Shown here one piece after another: positions 1-9,691 of a stretch of 64,000 nucleotides of DNA. Below the pieces are notes generated by a model. It searched no databases and was not told where the DNA came from. It saw only the letters and a list, made by a program, of their open reading frames with translations. A program made the translations under genes and the position numbers. The stretch comes from CAVXWV01 sp963695415 (lineage in GTDB: Bacteria > Chloroflexota > Anaerolineae > Anaerolineales > UBA4823): contig CAVOGL010000020.1 of NCBI GenBank assembly GCA_963695415.1, forward strand, positions 1 to 64,000, read 5' to 3'. How positions within the stretch are numbered: the stretch's first letter is position 1; each line of letters starts with the position of its first letter.

Positions 1-1
1 A

Positions 2-157
2 CTGACAATAAATCCTAATTTGTATGACATTTTTCCCTGGATGCTCCCTGTCAATGTGGTAAACTTATTCTTTGGGTTTGTAATCCCAGGTATTATCATC
101 ACGATATTATCTTATCGAATTAATACTGGCTTCCAGGACACTGGTGCCAGTACATAA
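2..157 (+). CDS. C-terminal end of a multi-pass membrane protein (partial)
   Basis: An open frame runs in from the left edge and stops at 155-157. The 51 visible residues hold one long hydrophobic segment (FFGFVIPGIIITILSYR) followed by a short polar tail. The shape resembles the last helix of a permease. Amino-acid/polyamine or GerAB-type spore-germination permeases end in a similar way, but too little is visible to assign a family. The next gene begins 40 bases downstream on the same strand. Confidence 0.45.
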   Translation: MTINPNLYDIFPWMLPVNVVNLFFGFVIPGIIITILSYRINTGFQDTGAST

Positions 158-197
158 CAACAGAAAGAAACGATTAAAAAACGGAGGTTTTTTCAGC

Positions 198-2966
198 ATG
201 TCAAAAAAATGGGTTTATTTGTTTAAGGAGGTTGAGGAGGCGGAAAGTTATGCCAAGAACTGGGAAGGTGTACGCTCGCTCCTCGGCGGGAAAGGCGCTG
301 GTCTGGCAGACATGACGCGTGCAGGCGTCCCTGTCCCTCCTGGTTTTACAGTTACGACCGAAGCATGTAATGCATATTACGACTCGGGACAGGATTTCCC
401 TGATGGCATGTGGGAACAGGAATTAACTGCTATGAAATCCGTAGAAGCTGCCACCGGAAAGAAATTCGGTGATCCTGCCAACCCGCTCTTCGTATCCTGC
501 CGATCCGGGGCGAAATTTTCCATGCCCGGAATGATGGACACTGTACTAAATATAGGTTTAAACGATGCAACCGCTGAAGGTTTAATCAAATTGACGGACG
601 ACCCGAGATTTGTTTACGACTCTTACCGCCGGTTGGTGGAAATGTTCGGTTCTGTCGTGCTTGGAATCCCGGATGAAGCCTTTGAACATCCGCTTGCTGA
701 ATATAAAGAGCGAAAAAGCTTAAAACTGGACACCGATTTGAGCGCAGAAGATTGGAAGGCGATCACTGAGACCTTCAAACAGGTCGTCAAGAAAGAAATG
801 GGCTTCGAATTCCCCCAGGACCCGTACGAGCAGCTCAGGTTAGCAACGGACGCCGTTTTTCGCTCATGGAACGGTAAGCGCGCCATTGACTACCGAAACG
901 CCGCAGGAATTGCCCACGACCTCGGCACAGCCGTCAACATCCAAACGATGGTTTTTGGCAACATGGGATCGACATCTGGAACTGGAGTTGCATTCACCCG
1001 CGATCCATCAACCGGTGAAAATCTGATGTACGGCGATTACCTGATCAATGCCCAGGGGGAAGACGTGGTTGCCGGTATCCGCAACACCGAACCCATTGCA
1101 AACCTCTCCAAAGAAATGCCGGAAGCTTATTCCGAATTTCTCAATATCACCGACCGACTGGAGGTCCACTATAAGGACATGCAGGATGTCGAATTCACCA
1201 TCGAACGCGGTAAGCTCTGGATGCTTCAAACCAGGGTTGGCAAGAGGACCGCGAAAGCCGCCGTGAAAATGGCTATCGATATGGTAAAAGAAGGTCTCAT
1301 CAGCAAAGAAGAAGGATTGCTGCGAGTGACAACAGACCAGGTTGATGCTCTCCTTCACCCCCAATTTGATATCGAAGCCGTCAAAAGCGCGCTTGCAGAC
1401 GGCAGGAGTTATGCCAAAGGCGTGAACGCCTCACCCGGTGCAGCCGTGGGTCAAATTTATTTTGACGCTGATACCGCTGAAAAAATGGCGAAAGAGAACG
1501 GTCAGGCGGTGATCATGGTCCGCCCATTCACCAAGCCCGATGATGTCCATGGAATGCTGGCTGCTAAAGGTATTTTGACCAGCGAAGGTGGAGCTACGTC
1601 TCACGCTGCCGTGGTCGCCAGGCAGTTCGGTGTTCCCTGTGTTGTGGGTGCATCCGAAATCAGGATCGACCTGGAACGCCGGCAGATGAGCGCAAACGGG
1701 GTTGTTGTTGCCGAAGGTGACTGGATTTCCGTCAATGGGACTACGGGTGAAGTCTTCCTCGGTCAGATCCCAACCATTGCACCGAAGTTGGAAGAGCAAA
1801 CCGAACTGCTTGAGCTGCTCAACTGGGCAGATGAAGTTTGCGCAACCCCGGGCATCCGAACCACAAAAGCTGGTTGGCCAACCAAGGGTTTGCAGGTTTG
1901 GGCAAACGCTGACTATCCTGCAGACGCACGCAGAGCACGATCATATGGAGCAAAAGGCATCGGTCTCTGCCGGACAGAGCATATGTTCTTCGAGACCGAA
2001 AGACTGCCGATTGTCCAGAGAATGATCCTGGCGGAAACCATCGATGAACGCACTGCCGCATTGAATGAGCTGCTCCCGTTCCAGCGCCAGGATTTCGAGG
2101 GTCTGTTCGAAGCCATGGATGGGCTGCCAGTTATCATCCGGTTGATCGACCCCCCTCTGCACGAGTTCATGCCTGATGAAGAGACCCTGTTTGAAGAAGT
2201 TATCACCATGCGCGTGAAGGGTGAGACCCAGGGAATCGAAGAGAAAGAACAATTACTTGCCTCGATCCGCTCCATGCACGAATCCAATCCCATGATGGGC
2301 TTGCGCGGCGTCCGACTTTCAATCTATATGCCCCAGATCGTGGAAATGCAGGTACGCGCGATCTTCGAGGCTGCCGCCAATATCGCCCTGAGAGGTCTGG
2401 ATGTGAAGCCTGAAGTGATGATCCCGCTGACCGGCACCGTCAAGGAACTTGAGTGGATCCAACCAAGGCTGGAACGCATTGCCAAAGCTGTAATGGATGA
2501 AAAGAAAGTAACCTTCGATTACAAATTTGGTACCATGATCGAGATCCCGCGCGCCTGCGTGACTGCAGCCGCTATCGGCAAAGTTGCCGAATTCTTCTCT
2601 TTCGGGACGAACGACCTGACCCAAATGACTTTCGGTTACTCCCGTGATGACGCAGAACGGAACTTCCTTGTGCAGTACGTCGAGGAAGGTGTCCTGGATG
2701 CCAATCCCTTCCAAACCCTTGACCAGGAAGGCGTTGGAAGGTTGATGAAAATGGCTGTCGAAGATGGTCGCTCATCCAGAGTGGATCTTGAGGTGGGAAT
2801 TTGTGGAGAACACGGAGGTGACCCGGCATCGATCGAATTTTGCCACAATGTCGGCAATAATTACGTCAGCTGTTCACCATTCAGGGTACCCGTCGCCCGC
2901 CTGGCGGCGGCTCTGTCAGCGCTGAAATTCCGTGCTGGCGGTACGGATCACCTGGAAGACAAATAA
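198..2966 (+). CDS. ppdK: Pyruvate, phosphate dikinase
   Basis: Interconverts pyruvate + ATP + Pi and phosphoenolpyruvate + AMP + PPi in the cytoplasm, linking glycolysis and gluconeogenesis. The product is 922 residues, close to the usual 870-900. The N-terminal nucleotide-binding domain starts with a glycine-rich LLGGKGAGLADM motif. The phosphohistidine domain carries GGATSHAAVVAR with the catalytic His at residue 469 (codon 1602-1604). The C-terminal PEP-binding barrel ends with GICGEHGGDP and the SCSPFRVPVARLAAA signature. I chose the ATG at 198 because GGAGG (183-187) precedes it. An in-frame GTG at 144 would overlap the upstream gene and has no ribosome binding site. It is apparently monocistronic, with a terminator just downstream. 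Confidence 0.96.
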   Translation: MSKKWVYLFKEVEEAESYAKNWEGVRSLLGGKGAGLADMTRAGVPVPPGFTVTTEACNAYYDSGQDFPDGMWEQELTAMKSVEAATGKKFGDPANPLFVSCRSGAKFSMPGMMDTVLNIGLNDATAEGLIKLTDDPRFVYDSYRRLVEMFGSVVLGIPDEAFEHPLAEYKERKSLKLDTDLSAEDWKAITETFKQVVKKEMGFEFPQDPYEQLRLATDAVFRSWNGKRAIDYRNAAGIAHDLGTAVNIQTMVFGNMGSTSGTGVAFTRDPSTGENLMYGDYLINAQGEDVVAGIRNTEPIANLSKEMPEAYSEFLNITDRLEVHYKDMQDVEFTIERGKLWMLQTRVGKRTAKAAVKMAIDMVKEGLISKEEGLLRVTTDQVDALLHPQFDIEAVKSALADGRSYAKGVNASPGAAVGQIYFDADTAEKMAKENGQAVIMVRPFTKPDDVHGMLAAKGILTSEGGATSHAAVVARQFGVPCVVGASEIRIDLERRQMSANGVVVAEGDWISVNGTTGEVFLGQIPTIAPKLEEQTELLELLNWADEVCATPGIRTTKAGWPTKGLQVWANADYPADARRARSYGAKGIGLCRTEHMFFETERLPIVQRMILAETIDERTAALNELLPFQRQDFEGLFEAMDGLPVIIRLIDPPLHEFMPDEETLFEEVITMRVKGETQGIEEKEQLLASIRSMHESNPMMGLRGVRLSIYMPQIVEMQVRAIFEAAANIALRGLDVKPEVMIPLTGTVKELEWIQPRLERIAKAVMDEKKVTFDYKFGTMIEIPRACVTAAAIGKVAEFFSFGTNDLTQMTFGYSRDDAERNFLVQYVEEGVLDANPFQTLDQEGVGRLMKMAVEDGRSSRVDLEVGICGEHGGDPASIEFCHNVGNNYVSCSPFRVPVARLAAALSALKFRAGGTDHLEDK

Positions 2967-3002
2967 GCTTCTCGAAAAGCTGGATTTAGTTCAACCACAA
3001 AG

Positions 3003-3038
3003 TAGGGGTGGATCTATGTGTCCACCCCTACCTTTTTT
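3003..3038 (+). terminator. Rho-independent terminator after ppdK
   Basis: A perfect 10-bp stem, TAGGGGTGGA (3003-3012) with TCCACCCCTA (3021-3030), encloses an 8-nt loop and is followed by CCTTTTTT. It lies 37 bases after the ppdK stop and before the converging exporter gene. Confidence 0.85.
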
Positions 3039-3050
3039 AAATATTGATAT

Positions 3051-4880
3051 TTATACTTCTCCCAGACTCTCAATCCGTTTTTGAACAATCAATAAAGGGA
3101 TCACGGTAACCATTAATGAAAAAATTGTACCCAACAAAAATCCCACAGCATAACCCAGGTTTTGGTTCATTCCAAAGATTGGGAGAATAACTGACGGACC
3201 AAAGAAGAAAACCAGGCTGATGGGCAAATAAATAAACGTCACTATCGCCCCCAGGCAGCCCGACCAGAACCTCTGCATCTGGCGTGGATCCTCCCAATCC
3301 AACCGGGCACCCGCCAAACCAAAAGAGAGGTTCAAACCACAATTTCCCGCAACTATCAGCGCAATCGCTGGAATCGTGTACGGCAGCAACTTCCATGCTG
3401 ATCCACTAATGATTGAAACAATCACCAGAAATAAACTGCTCAACGCAAATGTGGGCACGTAAGCGATGATATATTTGCCAGCAATCAAAATGCTTGAAGA
3501 AACCGGGGAAGTTTTTAAAATCCAGAAATTTTTCCCCTCCATCGAAAATCCCATTCCAGCCAGTCTAGATAACAATGACCAGCTGACAAACAACGAAATA
3601 AAAACATTACCAAAAATTGACAGAGACCTCAGTCCTTCCTGCACAAGTTTGGGTGCATCCCCCCTCCCCCCGAATGGATTATCGCCGCCTCGAAACAGCA
3701 ACAGTGAATAAACAATACCGATGATGATTGGGGTTACCAATTGAGAAAGGTTGCGCAGGTCTCGCCTTAATACAAGCGAATCCTTGACCAACAAACCCTT
3801 TAATGGAGAAGGCATCATCCGGTCGAGCCAAAGACCTGCACCTGCCTCTCCTTTGGACTGCACCCGGTCCTTCTGATGATTTATGTCCTTTTTCTGTTGC
3901 TTCCTCACTTTTTTTCTGGTGGAAACACCTTGCAGACTCGCCCAGCCTGAATAATATAGACTTTCGGATAACAAAAGCGAAGCACCGAAACTCAAACCGC
4001 ACAGCACCAACACAATTGCCAGTAATCCCAATCCCTGAAGCCATTCTGCCTCTCCAGTCGCAACCAGCCCTCTTCCTGCCCATGATAACGGAGACCACGA
4101 AGTAGCCAAAATCGCATTAAGCCCCACCAATCGCTCAACCTGGTCGCCAGATATCGACTCGAACCTTGCCAGCTGACCGGATTGCGAACACAGGATTGAA
4201 AAAACTGCCCCTAAAAAACCTAACACCTCAGCAACACGCCTGGCAGGTATGATCCGCACGATTGCCATTACCAATAGGGATGAAATTCCACAGGCAGCCA
4301 GTGCTAACGCAATAAAAAGGATAAACACCAGTGGGTAATAAACAAAACTGTATTGTTTTATATAACCCAGGATAAACATTACAGGCAGGGCGAATAAGAA
4401 TACGATGCTAAGATTTGGCAGAATCGCCTGGATCATTTTTGCCAGGAATATCGACTTTGTTGGCAGCGGCATCACCAGCAAAAAATCGATATCTTTTGAC
4501 AAATACAATGCCTGCAGCATGACACCAAAGCTGGTCAATAACAGGATAATAAAAACTCCGGATGTGATTAGGATCGGTATGTTGGACAAAAGCAAAATCA
4601 ACGGCTGCAATTCATCCTGATTTACCAGCGATTCCATAATCAAAGTTGAGCGCATGAAGTCAAGGAATTTCCAGGTCAGGAATATCGCGCCACCCACGAG
4701 GACAAGTATAAAAACCAACAATAAAACATAGCGGAACTTTGTGCGCCGCTTTCCACGCTTGATGCCGCTGATGGCGATTGTCCACCTCAACTTGAGCAAC
4801 AGCCAAACTGCCTGCCAGAAGCCGGTATGAACTACGCCTGGGACATCGTCCTGCATAGATCCAGTTGAAGGAACAATCAC
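3051..4880 (-). CDS. ABC-2-type exporter permease
   Basis: A 609-residue polytopic membrane protein. A cytoplasmic N-terminus with basic residues (KRGKRRTKFR) is followed by groups of hydrophobic helices at roughly residues 50-75, 100-125, 140-165, 180-210 and 230-250. A charged cytoplasmic loop (about 320-350) precedes a second set of about six helices. This two-block layout fits large ABC-2 exporter permeases. It starts with GTG and overlaps the stop of the ATPase gene (GTGA, 4877-4880), so the two are translationally coupled and should form one transporter. The substrate cannot be read from the sequence. Confidence 0.8.
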   Translation of the reverse strand: MIVPSTGSMQDDVPGVVHTGFWQAVWLLLKLRWTIAISGIKRGKRRTKFRYVLLLVFILVLVGGAIFLTWKFLDFMRSTLIMESLVNQDELQPLILLLSNIPILITSGVFIILLLTSFGVMLQALYLSKDIDFLLVMPLPTKSIFLAKMIQAILPNLSIVFLFALPVMFILGYIKQYSFVYYPLVFILFIALALAACGISSLLVMAIVRIIPARRVAEVLGFLGAVFSILCSQSGQLARFESISGDQVERLVGLNAILATSWSPLSWAGRGLVATGEAEWLQGLGLLAIVLVLCGLSFGASLLLSESLYYSGWASLQGVSTRKKVRKQQKKDINHQKDRVQSKGEAGAGLWLDRMMPSPLKGLLVKDSLVLRRDLRNLSQLVTPIIIGIVYSLLLFRGGDNPFGGRGDAPKLVQEGLRSLSIFGNVFISLFVSWSLLSRLAGMGFSMEGKNFWILKTSPVSSSILIAGKYIIAYVPTFALSSLFLVIVSIISGSAWKLLPYTIPAIALIVAGNCGLNLSFGLAGARLDWEDPRQMQRFWSGCLGAIVTFIYLPISLVFFFGPSVILPIFGMNQNLGYAVGFLLGTIFSLMVTVIPLLIVQKRIESLGEV

Positions 4881-5686
4881 TTTAAAACCTCAGCAATTTC
4901 TGCGTATTCTGATCCCCCCGTCAGGTTTAGAAAAATATCCTCTAGAGAACCAAGATCTGTATTAATGTCACTGCCTGCGCCGTTATGCCTTAATTCATCC
5001 ATTGTTCCAATGGCAATCACTTTGCCCTGGTGAATGATCCCAATTCGGTCACAAAGCCTTTCAGCAATTTCCAGGATATGAGTGGAGAGAAAAATAGCTG
5101 TTCCACGCGAAGCCAATTGGGACAGGATATCCTTAATAATCCTTGCGGATTTGGGATCCAGACCAACCGTTGGTTCATCCAAAACCAGGACTTTCGGATC
5201 GTGAATCAACGCTGCTGCCAAAGATGTCTTCTGCTGCATGCCATGACTGTAAGAATCAATGGTGTCATCAGCTGCGTTTTCCAGGTCAAACAGGCGGAAG
5301 AATTCGGCAGTTCTGCGCTCGATCAAATCTGGCTTTACACCATACAACCTGCCAACGAACTGGAGAAGCTCCCTCCCCGTTAATTTCGGATACAGGTTTG
5401 GTTCATCAGGCACATACCCAGACGCTGCCTTTGCCTCGAGAGGCTGGGCGACTACATCATGCCCACCAACGTGTAATATTCCAGCTGTAGGCTTTAACAA
5501 ACCCACGATCATTTTTATTGTGGTCGTTTTTCCCGCACCATTGGGTCCCAAAAAGCCGAAGATCTCCCCAGCTCTCACATCAAAACTTATCCCATCTACT
5601 GCAGTTTTATCTCCAAATCTCTTTACCAATTCTGATGTGTGAATCAGAGAAGAATTATTGCTATCTATCATAAGAAAATTTCTCAC
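4877..5686 (-). CDS. ABC transporter ATP-binding protein (exporter type)
   Basis: Energises export through the coupled permease at 3051-4880. Visible motifs are Walker A GPNGAGKTTT (about residues 47-56), a signature written SHGMQQK rather than LSGGQ (about 147-153), Walker B VLVLDEP (about 166-172) and the switch His in STHILE. The short 269-residue form with a C-terminal extension is the drug/lipid exporter (CcmA/DrrA-like) type. The first possible start is a GTG at 5686. An ATG at 5671, just before the conserved region, is equally plausible. It lies 10 bases after the ferredoxin gene on the same strand, so the three are probably one operon. Confidence 0.9.
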   Translation of the reverse strand: MRNFLMIDSNNSSLIHTSELVKRFGDKTAVDGISFDVRAGEIFGFLGPNGAGKTTTIKMIVGLLKPTAGILHVGGHDVVAQPLEAKAASGYVPDEPNLYPKLTGRELLQFVGRLYGVKPDLIERRTAEFFRLFDLENAADDTIDSYSHGMQQKTSLAAALIHDPKVLVLDEPTVGLDPKSARIIKDILSQLASRGTAIFLSTHILEIAERLCDRIGIIHQGKVIAIGTMDELRHNGAGSDINTDLGSLEDIFLNLTGGSEYAEIAEVLK

Positions 5687-5696
5687 TCTCGTTTAA

Positions 5697-5903
5697 TTAT
5701 TTTGACTTTCCAGGATCGAACAAACTTATCGCCATGTATGAACAAACCAGGACACAGTCACCGCATGCCCTGCAGCGATCCTGGTCGATGTAATAACAGT
5801 CTTCTTCAACCATTTTCACGAAAGCTTTTGTTTTACAGACATTCTTTGGTTCACAGAGATCACAACCCTGGCAGAGAGTCCAATCCACGATAGCGCTGCG
5901 CAT
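5697..5903 (-). CDS. Small 2[4Fe-4S] ferredoxin-like protein
   Basis: A 68-residue protein with two cysteine clusters: C11, C14, C17, C23 and C44, C47, C50, C54. The second is a classical CxxCxxCxxxC. This predicts a bacterial-type ferredoxin carrying two [4Fe-4S] clusters, or an electron-transfer subunit; an extra cysteine lies at position 36. It is the first gene of the leftward run leading to the ABC exporter, a partnership whose meaning is not obvious. No Shine-Dalgarno sequence precedes the ATG. Instead a consensus extended -10 element sits 6 bases upstream, suggesting a leaderless message. Confidence 0.85.
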   Translation of the reverse strand: MRSAIVDWTLCQGCDLCEPKNVCKTKAFVKMVEEDCYYIDQDRCRACGDCVLVCSYMAISLFDPGKSK

Positions 5904-5909
5904 TATGTG

Positions 5910-5918
5910 ATTATAGCA
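5910..5918 (-). promoter_or_regulatory. Extended -10 promoter, probably leaderless start of the ferredoxin gene
   Basis: On the minus strand the bases read TGCTATAAT, a perfect TGnTATAAT extended -10 box. Six bases separate it from the ATG at 5903, so transcription would begin at or next to the start codon. There is no recognisable -35 box and no Shine-Dalgarno sequence. Confidence 0.55.
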
Positions 5919-5988
5919 CCGCAGATATTAATTAATTTTTTATTATTATGGCACAATTATTGCATCCTGAATATCAGGAGACATGCAA

Positions 5989-6819
5989 ATGAATTATTTA
6001 AAGCGACTTCCTCTTATTTTTATTGTGAGTATGATGCTGCTTACCATCACCTCCTTCGCGCAACCAGCCACGGCGAATACCAATATTATCGAAGCCCAGC
6101 AAGAAGCGGAGGATGGTGAGTTGCGAACATGGGAAGTAAAAAAAGTTTTCCCGGAAATGGAACTTGTTCCTGGTTTGGGCATGAGAACGGTTGCAACATT
6201 TGTCTGGGATGATCTCGAGATAAAAGCTTACTGCCTTGATCCTGGTCTGCCCATTCCACCTCCAGGTACAAAATGCACACTCGATGCCACAAACACTTTC
6301 CAATGTGGGATTTTTCAAAGGTTTAAACCAATGCCTGAGGAGCCAACCCCCACCCCAACGCCTACTCCTGAACCATTCTCCTGCGAAAAACTCGGTTTAG
6401 GGTTGCACGTTAAGTTTGCCTTCCCTGGCACCGCTAAAGCTTCCTTCAAGGCGGATGCTCTCGCACTCCCGACCAGAGAATTCAAATTGGAGCCACTTGC
6501 TATTGCACCAGATGAAATTTGGAACAATAACCCCATCCGTATGTTTACACCTGGGAAGACTTGCGGTACTTTCACAGTTTTTGGACAGCAAGCGGACCTG
6601 CCGCCCCAAGTCAAGAAAGTGGAAGTGGTCATCGACTGCCCCGGTATCCAACGTGACCTTTCTGCCCAGTCCGCTGATGGCAGTTATTGCTTTGGGTGTA
6701 ATGACATCCTTTATACCCAAAAATTATGCACGGTCACCAACAGGCTTTATGTTGAAGAAAACGAAGAAATATATGTATGCCAGGCATTCTACAAAGTGAC
6801 CGACCCTCCTCTCCCTTAG
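5989..6819 (+). CDS. Secreted cysteine-rich protein of unknown function
   Basis: I do not recognise a family. The protein starts with a signal peptide (basic NYLKR, hydrophobic core about residues 7-22, likely cleavage near QPATA). A proline/threonine linker (EEPTPTPTPTPEP) in the first half separates two cysteine-bearing regions with about a dozen cysteines in all, as in exported disulfide-bonded proteins. AGGAG at 5976-5980 is only 2 bases from an ATG at 5983 but 8 bases from the ATG at 5989, so the latter is the better start. It lies upstream of the giant NHL/PKD surface protein on the same strand, 171 bases apart, and may share its surface location. Confidence 0.7.
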   Translation: MNYLKRLPLIFIVSMMLLTITSFAQPATANTNIIEAQQEAEDGELRTWEVKKVFPEMELVPGLGMRTVATFVWDDLEIKAYCLDPGLPIPPPGTKCTLDATNTFQCGIFQRFKPMPEEPTPTPTPTPEPFSCEKLGLGLHVKFAFPGTAKASFKADALALPTREFKLEPLAIAPDEIWNNNPIRMFTPGKTCGTFTVFGQQADLPPQVKKVEVVIDCPGIQRDLSAQSADGSYCFGCNDILYTQKLCTVTNRLYVEENEEIYVCQAFYKVTDPPLP

Positions 6820-6990
6820 AATTTAAAGTCATTTTCACGAATTTTACAACCTTTATCATAAAAAATTTAACCTGATATTGGTGGTAACATTAACCTATCG
6901 ATAAAAAAATTGGTGTTGGTAATAATCCAATTACCAATGTTTGTGATTCAACCAAGTATCTGGATATTTTCTTTCCAAGGTAGAGTAAAC

Positions 6991-9093
6991 ATGAAAAAAC
7001 AATCCAAGCACTGGCTTTCCACCCTCACAAGCTTTTTATTGATGATGGGGCTCTTCCAATCTCCAATAGATATTCTCGCCGCGCCAACTGTGGATACAGG
7101 TTCAATCACCATCACAAAATCAGTGAACGTTGCGGACACATATACCGATTTCGAATTCTCAATCCAAAGCCCTGGGAATCCTTCGAGCCTCCTGGTTTTT
7201 GGGAGTGAGGGCACTGGTCCTGGTCAATTTGACTGGAGTCAGGCTGGGGTGGATGTTGATACCAGTGGCAACGTCTACATTGCTGACGAACAGAATCACC
7301 GCGTGCAGAAATTCGATAAGGATGGGAACTTCTTACTCGCTTGGGGAAGCGGGGTTAATGGAGGGTCAGGTTACGAGACATGCACGAGCGGTTGTGTGGC
7401 AGGAGTGACCGGAAGCGCTGAAGGGGAGTTTAATTTACCCAGCGATTTAGTGGTTGGAAGCTCTAACATGGTCTATGTAGTTGATTCACTAAACCACCGC
7501 ATCCAGAAATTTAATAACACGGGAGTTTTCCAACAAGCCTGGGGGTGGGGGGTGGACACAGGTGCAAGCGCATCTGAAGTCTGCACAAGCGGCTGCCAGC
7601 AAGGGATATTCGGCAGCGGTGATGGTCAGTTATTTTTGCCGAAAGGCATCACTTTTGCCAGTGATACCTTATTCGTGGTCGATAAAGGCAATAACCGTAT
7701 TCAATACTTTGATAACAATGGTGTTTACGGCGGAAAATGGGGAACATCAGGTACTGCTGATGGGGAATTCAATAATCCATCCGGAATCGGAATTGTTGCC
7801 GATTACGTGGCAGTCGCTGATACGGGCAACCATCGCATACAGATTTTCGATGATGCAGGATCATTCCAGAGAACCTGGGGATGGGGAGTAGCCACTGGTA
7901 AAAGCCAGTTTGAAGTTTGTACATCAGATTGCCAGTCGGGTATCAGTGGCAGCGGTACCGCTCAATTCTCCTCACCAGTGGATGTCGATGGTGACATCCT
8001 TGGATATGCATATGTTGCGGATGGCAACAATCGTGTCATGAAATTTGATGCTAAAGGTAATCCAAAACTGGCATGGGGGTCAACCGGTTCCGGAACAGGT
8101 CAATTCGACGGACTGGGAGCGATTGCAATCAACAACATGTCACATGTGATAACCCTGGATCTCAACAATTACCGGGTACAGACATTTGTTGCGACCTCCT
8201 TCCTTTTGAATGATTATCTGGATACTTTTGATGGGATTCCCAAAACTATCACCTACTCCTTACCTGTGGGCACGTATACCATCAAGGAGCTGTATAACGA
8301 TTATTGGTGGAATTTACCGAATATCAATTGTTCAACCAATCAATCTGGTGACAATCCTGTTGTATCATCACCAGAAGTCACTATCAATCTCGACACGGGT
8401 GAAAACGTCAATTGTACTTTTAACAATGCCTTTGAACAGGGATCGATCACTTTCATCAAAGAAGAAACCCCGGACGATGGGACTGATTTCCTTTTCGTAT
8501 GGGGCGATACAGACCTGCCAGATTTCTTCAACATGTGGGGGGAGCGTGGCAGCACTGATATCCAATTTAACAACCCCGCAGGGATCGAAGTAGATCCGAT
8601 CAACCAGACATTCATCGTTGATTCCAACAATCACCGGATACAAAAGTTCAATGAAAATCAGGAATTCATCGCTGCATGGGGGTGGGGTGTTAATAACGGA
8701 GCCAGCAGTTACCAGATCTGCACGAGCGGCTGCCAGGCTGGAAAGTATGGATCCAGTGATGGACAGTTCAACTCACCGGTCGGCGCAGCCTTGGACAGCA
8801 CAACCCACCTTTATGTTGGCGATCGCGATAATAATCGAATCCAAAAATTCAATCAAAGTGGTAATTTTGTCAATAAGTGGGGGTCTCTAGGTACAGCAGA
8901 AGGGGATTTTAATCAGCCAACGTGGATCGCAGTCGACCAGTATGACAATATTTACGTCGTTGACAGCGGTAATTACCGCATCCAAAAATTCGATTCTGAG
9001 GGCATCTTCGAGCGTGCATGGGGTTGGGGTGTCTCCGGTGGAGCTGGGATTCGAAGTATGCACCAGCTCGTGTTCTGCGGGAATAAGTGGTAG
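6991..9093 (+). CDS. Giant secreted NHL-propeller/PKD surface protein, first segment (frameshifted at 9046-9048)
   Basis: Start ATG at 6991 follows AAGGTAGAG; a signal peptide runs to about ILAAPTVD. Two modules follow. Each begins with a SpaA/prealbumin-like strand pair (GSITITK...DFEFS at about 7099; GSITFIK...DFLFVWG at about 8440). Each is then interrupted by six NHL repeats (pattern NHRIQKFD...AWGWG...CTSGC...GSGDGQF). The first module resumes with FLLND...LPVGTYTIKEL...NCTFNNAF. The second propeller is cut after its third repeat: GGG at 9046-9048 should be GG, and the true frame continues as GFEVCTSSC in the next segment. The segment therefore ends with an artificial tail and stop at 9091-9093. 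Confidence 0.8.
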   Translation: MKKQSKHWLSTLTSFLLMMGLFQSPIDILAAPTVDTGSITITKSVNVADTYTDFEFSIQSPGNPSSLLVFGSEGTGPGQFDWSQAGVDVDTSGNVYIADEQNHRVQKFDKDGNFLLAWGSGVNGGSGYETCTSGCVAGVTGSAEGEFNLPSDLVVGSSNMVYVVDSLNHRIQKFNNTGVFQQAWGWGVDTGASASEVCTSGCQQGIFGSGDGQLFLPKGITFASDTLFVVDKGNNRIQYFDNNGVYGGKWGTSGTADGEFNNPSGIGIVADYVAVADTGNHRIQIFDDAGSFQRTWGWGVATGKSQFEVCTSDCQSGISGSGTAQFSSPVDVDGDILGYAYVADGNNRVMKFDAKGNPKLAWGSTGSGTGQFDGLGAIAINNMSHVITLDLNNYRVQTFVATSFLLNDYLDTFDGIPKTITYSLPVGTYTIKELYNDYWWNLPNINCSTNQSGDNPVVSSPEVTINLDTGENVNCTFNNAFEQGSITFIKEETPDDGTDFLFVWGDTDLPDFFNMWGERGSTDIQFNNPAGIEVDPINQTFIVDSNNHRIQKFNENQEFIAAWGWGVNNGASSYQICTSGCQAGKYGSSDGQFNSPVGAALDSTTHLYVGDRDNNRIQKFNQSGNFVNKWGSLGTAEGDFNQPTWIAVDQYDNIYVVDSGNYRIQKFDSEGIFERAWGWGVSGGAGIRSMHQLVFCGNKW

Positions 9094-9691
9094 TGGCGAT
9101 GGTCAATTCGCCCAACCTGCAGGTATCGGGGTCAACCTTCTTGACCAGGTATATGTTGCCGATTCGCAGAATAATCGCATCCAGTATTTTGATCTGAATG
9201 GCTCATTCCTGGGGAAGTGGGGATCGACCGGCAGCTCTACCGGTCAATTCAATAACCCGGTCGGTGTCACCACTGATGAAGAAGGAGATGTCTTTGTCGC
9301 CGATTATGGTAATGACCGAGTCCAAAAATTCACTTCCAATGGAACTTTCCTTAGCACCTGGGGTTATACCGGCGGTTTCGAATACGGGTTTGACGGTCCA
9401 TTTGGCATCACAGCAGCCAGCGGCGGGAAAGTTTATATCTCAGATCAGAACAACCAGCGCATAAAGCAGTACCGTGTAACCAAATTTTATCTGGATGATG
9501 AACCAGAACCAAATGAAGCTGATCAAGTTGATCACGAGATCCAATACGTTGGGAAACCTGGCAGTTATAAAATGACCGAGATCCAGCAGGAAGTCTGGTA
9601 TCTCGACTCGATCGTATGTGAAACAACACAGGTGGGGGATGACCCTGTAGTTGTGCTGCCGACTGTGTTCATTGAGCTCGGATGGCGATGA
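9047..9691 (+). CDS. Giant NHL/PKD protein, second segment (rest of the second propeller)
   Basis: Continues the protein of 6991-9093 in the +1 frame. It holds NHL repeats 4-6 of the second propeller (NNRIQYFD, NDRVQKFT, NQRIKQYR). The closing half of the nested SpaA-like domain follows: FYLDDEPEP, then GSYKMTEI and VWYLDSIVCE. It breaks again at 9680-9681: one G too many turns ELDGDEE into ELGWR-stop. Removing it restores EEMTCTFNN, the last strand of the domain, leading directly into the first PKD repeat. This is not a gene of its own; it is listed so that the protein can be reassembled. Confidence 0.7.
   Translation, partial: GFEVCTSSCSAGISGSGDGQFAQPAGIGVNLLDQVYVADSQNNRIQYFDLNGSFLGKWGSTGSSTGQFNNPVGVTTDEEGDVFVADYGNDRVQKFTSNGTFLSTWGYTGGFEYGFDGPFGITAASGGKVYISDQNNQRIKQYRVTKFYLDDEPEPNEADQVDHEIQYVGKPGSYKMTEIQQEVWYLDSIVCETTQVGDDPVVVLPTVFIELGWR

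Noticed and set aside
144..197. Longer N-terminus for ppdK from a GTG at 144
   Set aside because: It overlaps the upstream membrane protein gene, has no ribosome binding site and adds a non-conserved basic stretch; the ATG at 198 has GGAGG.
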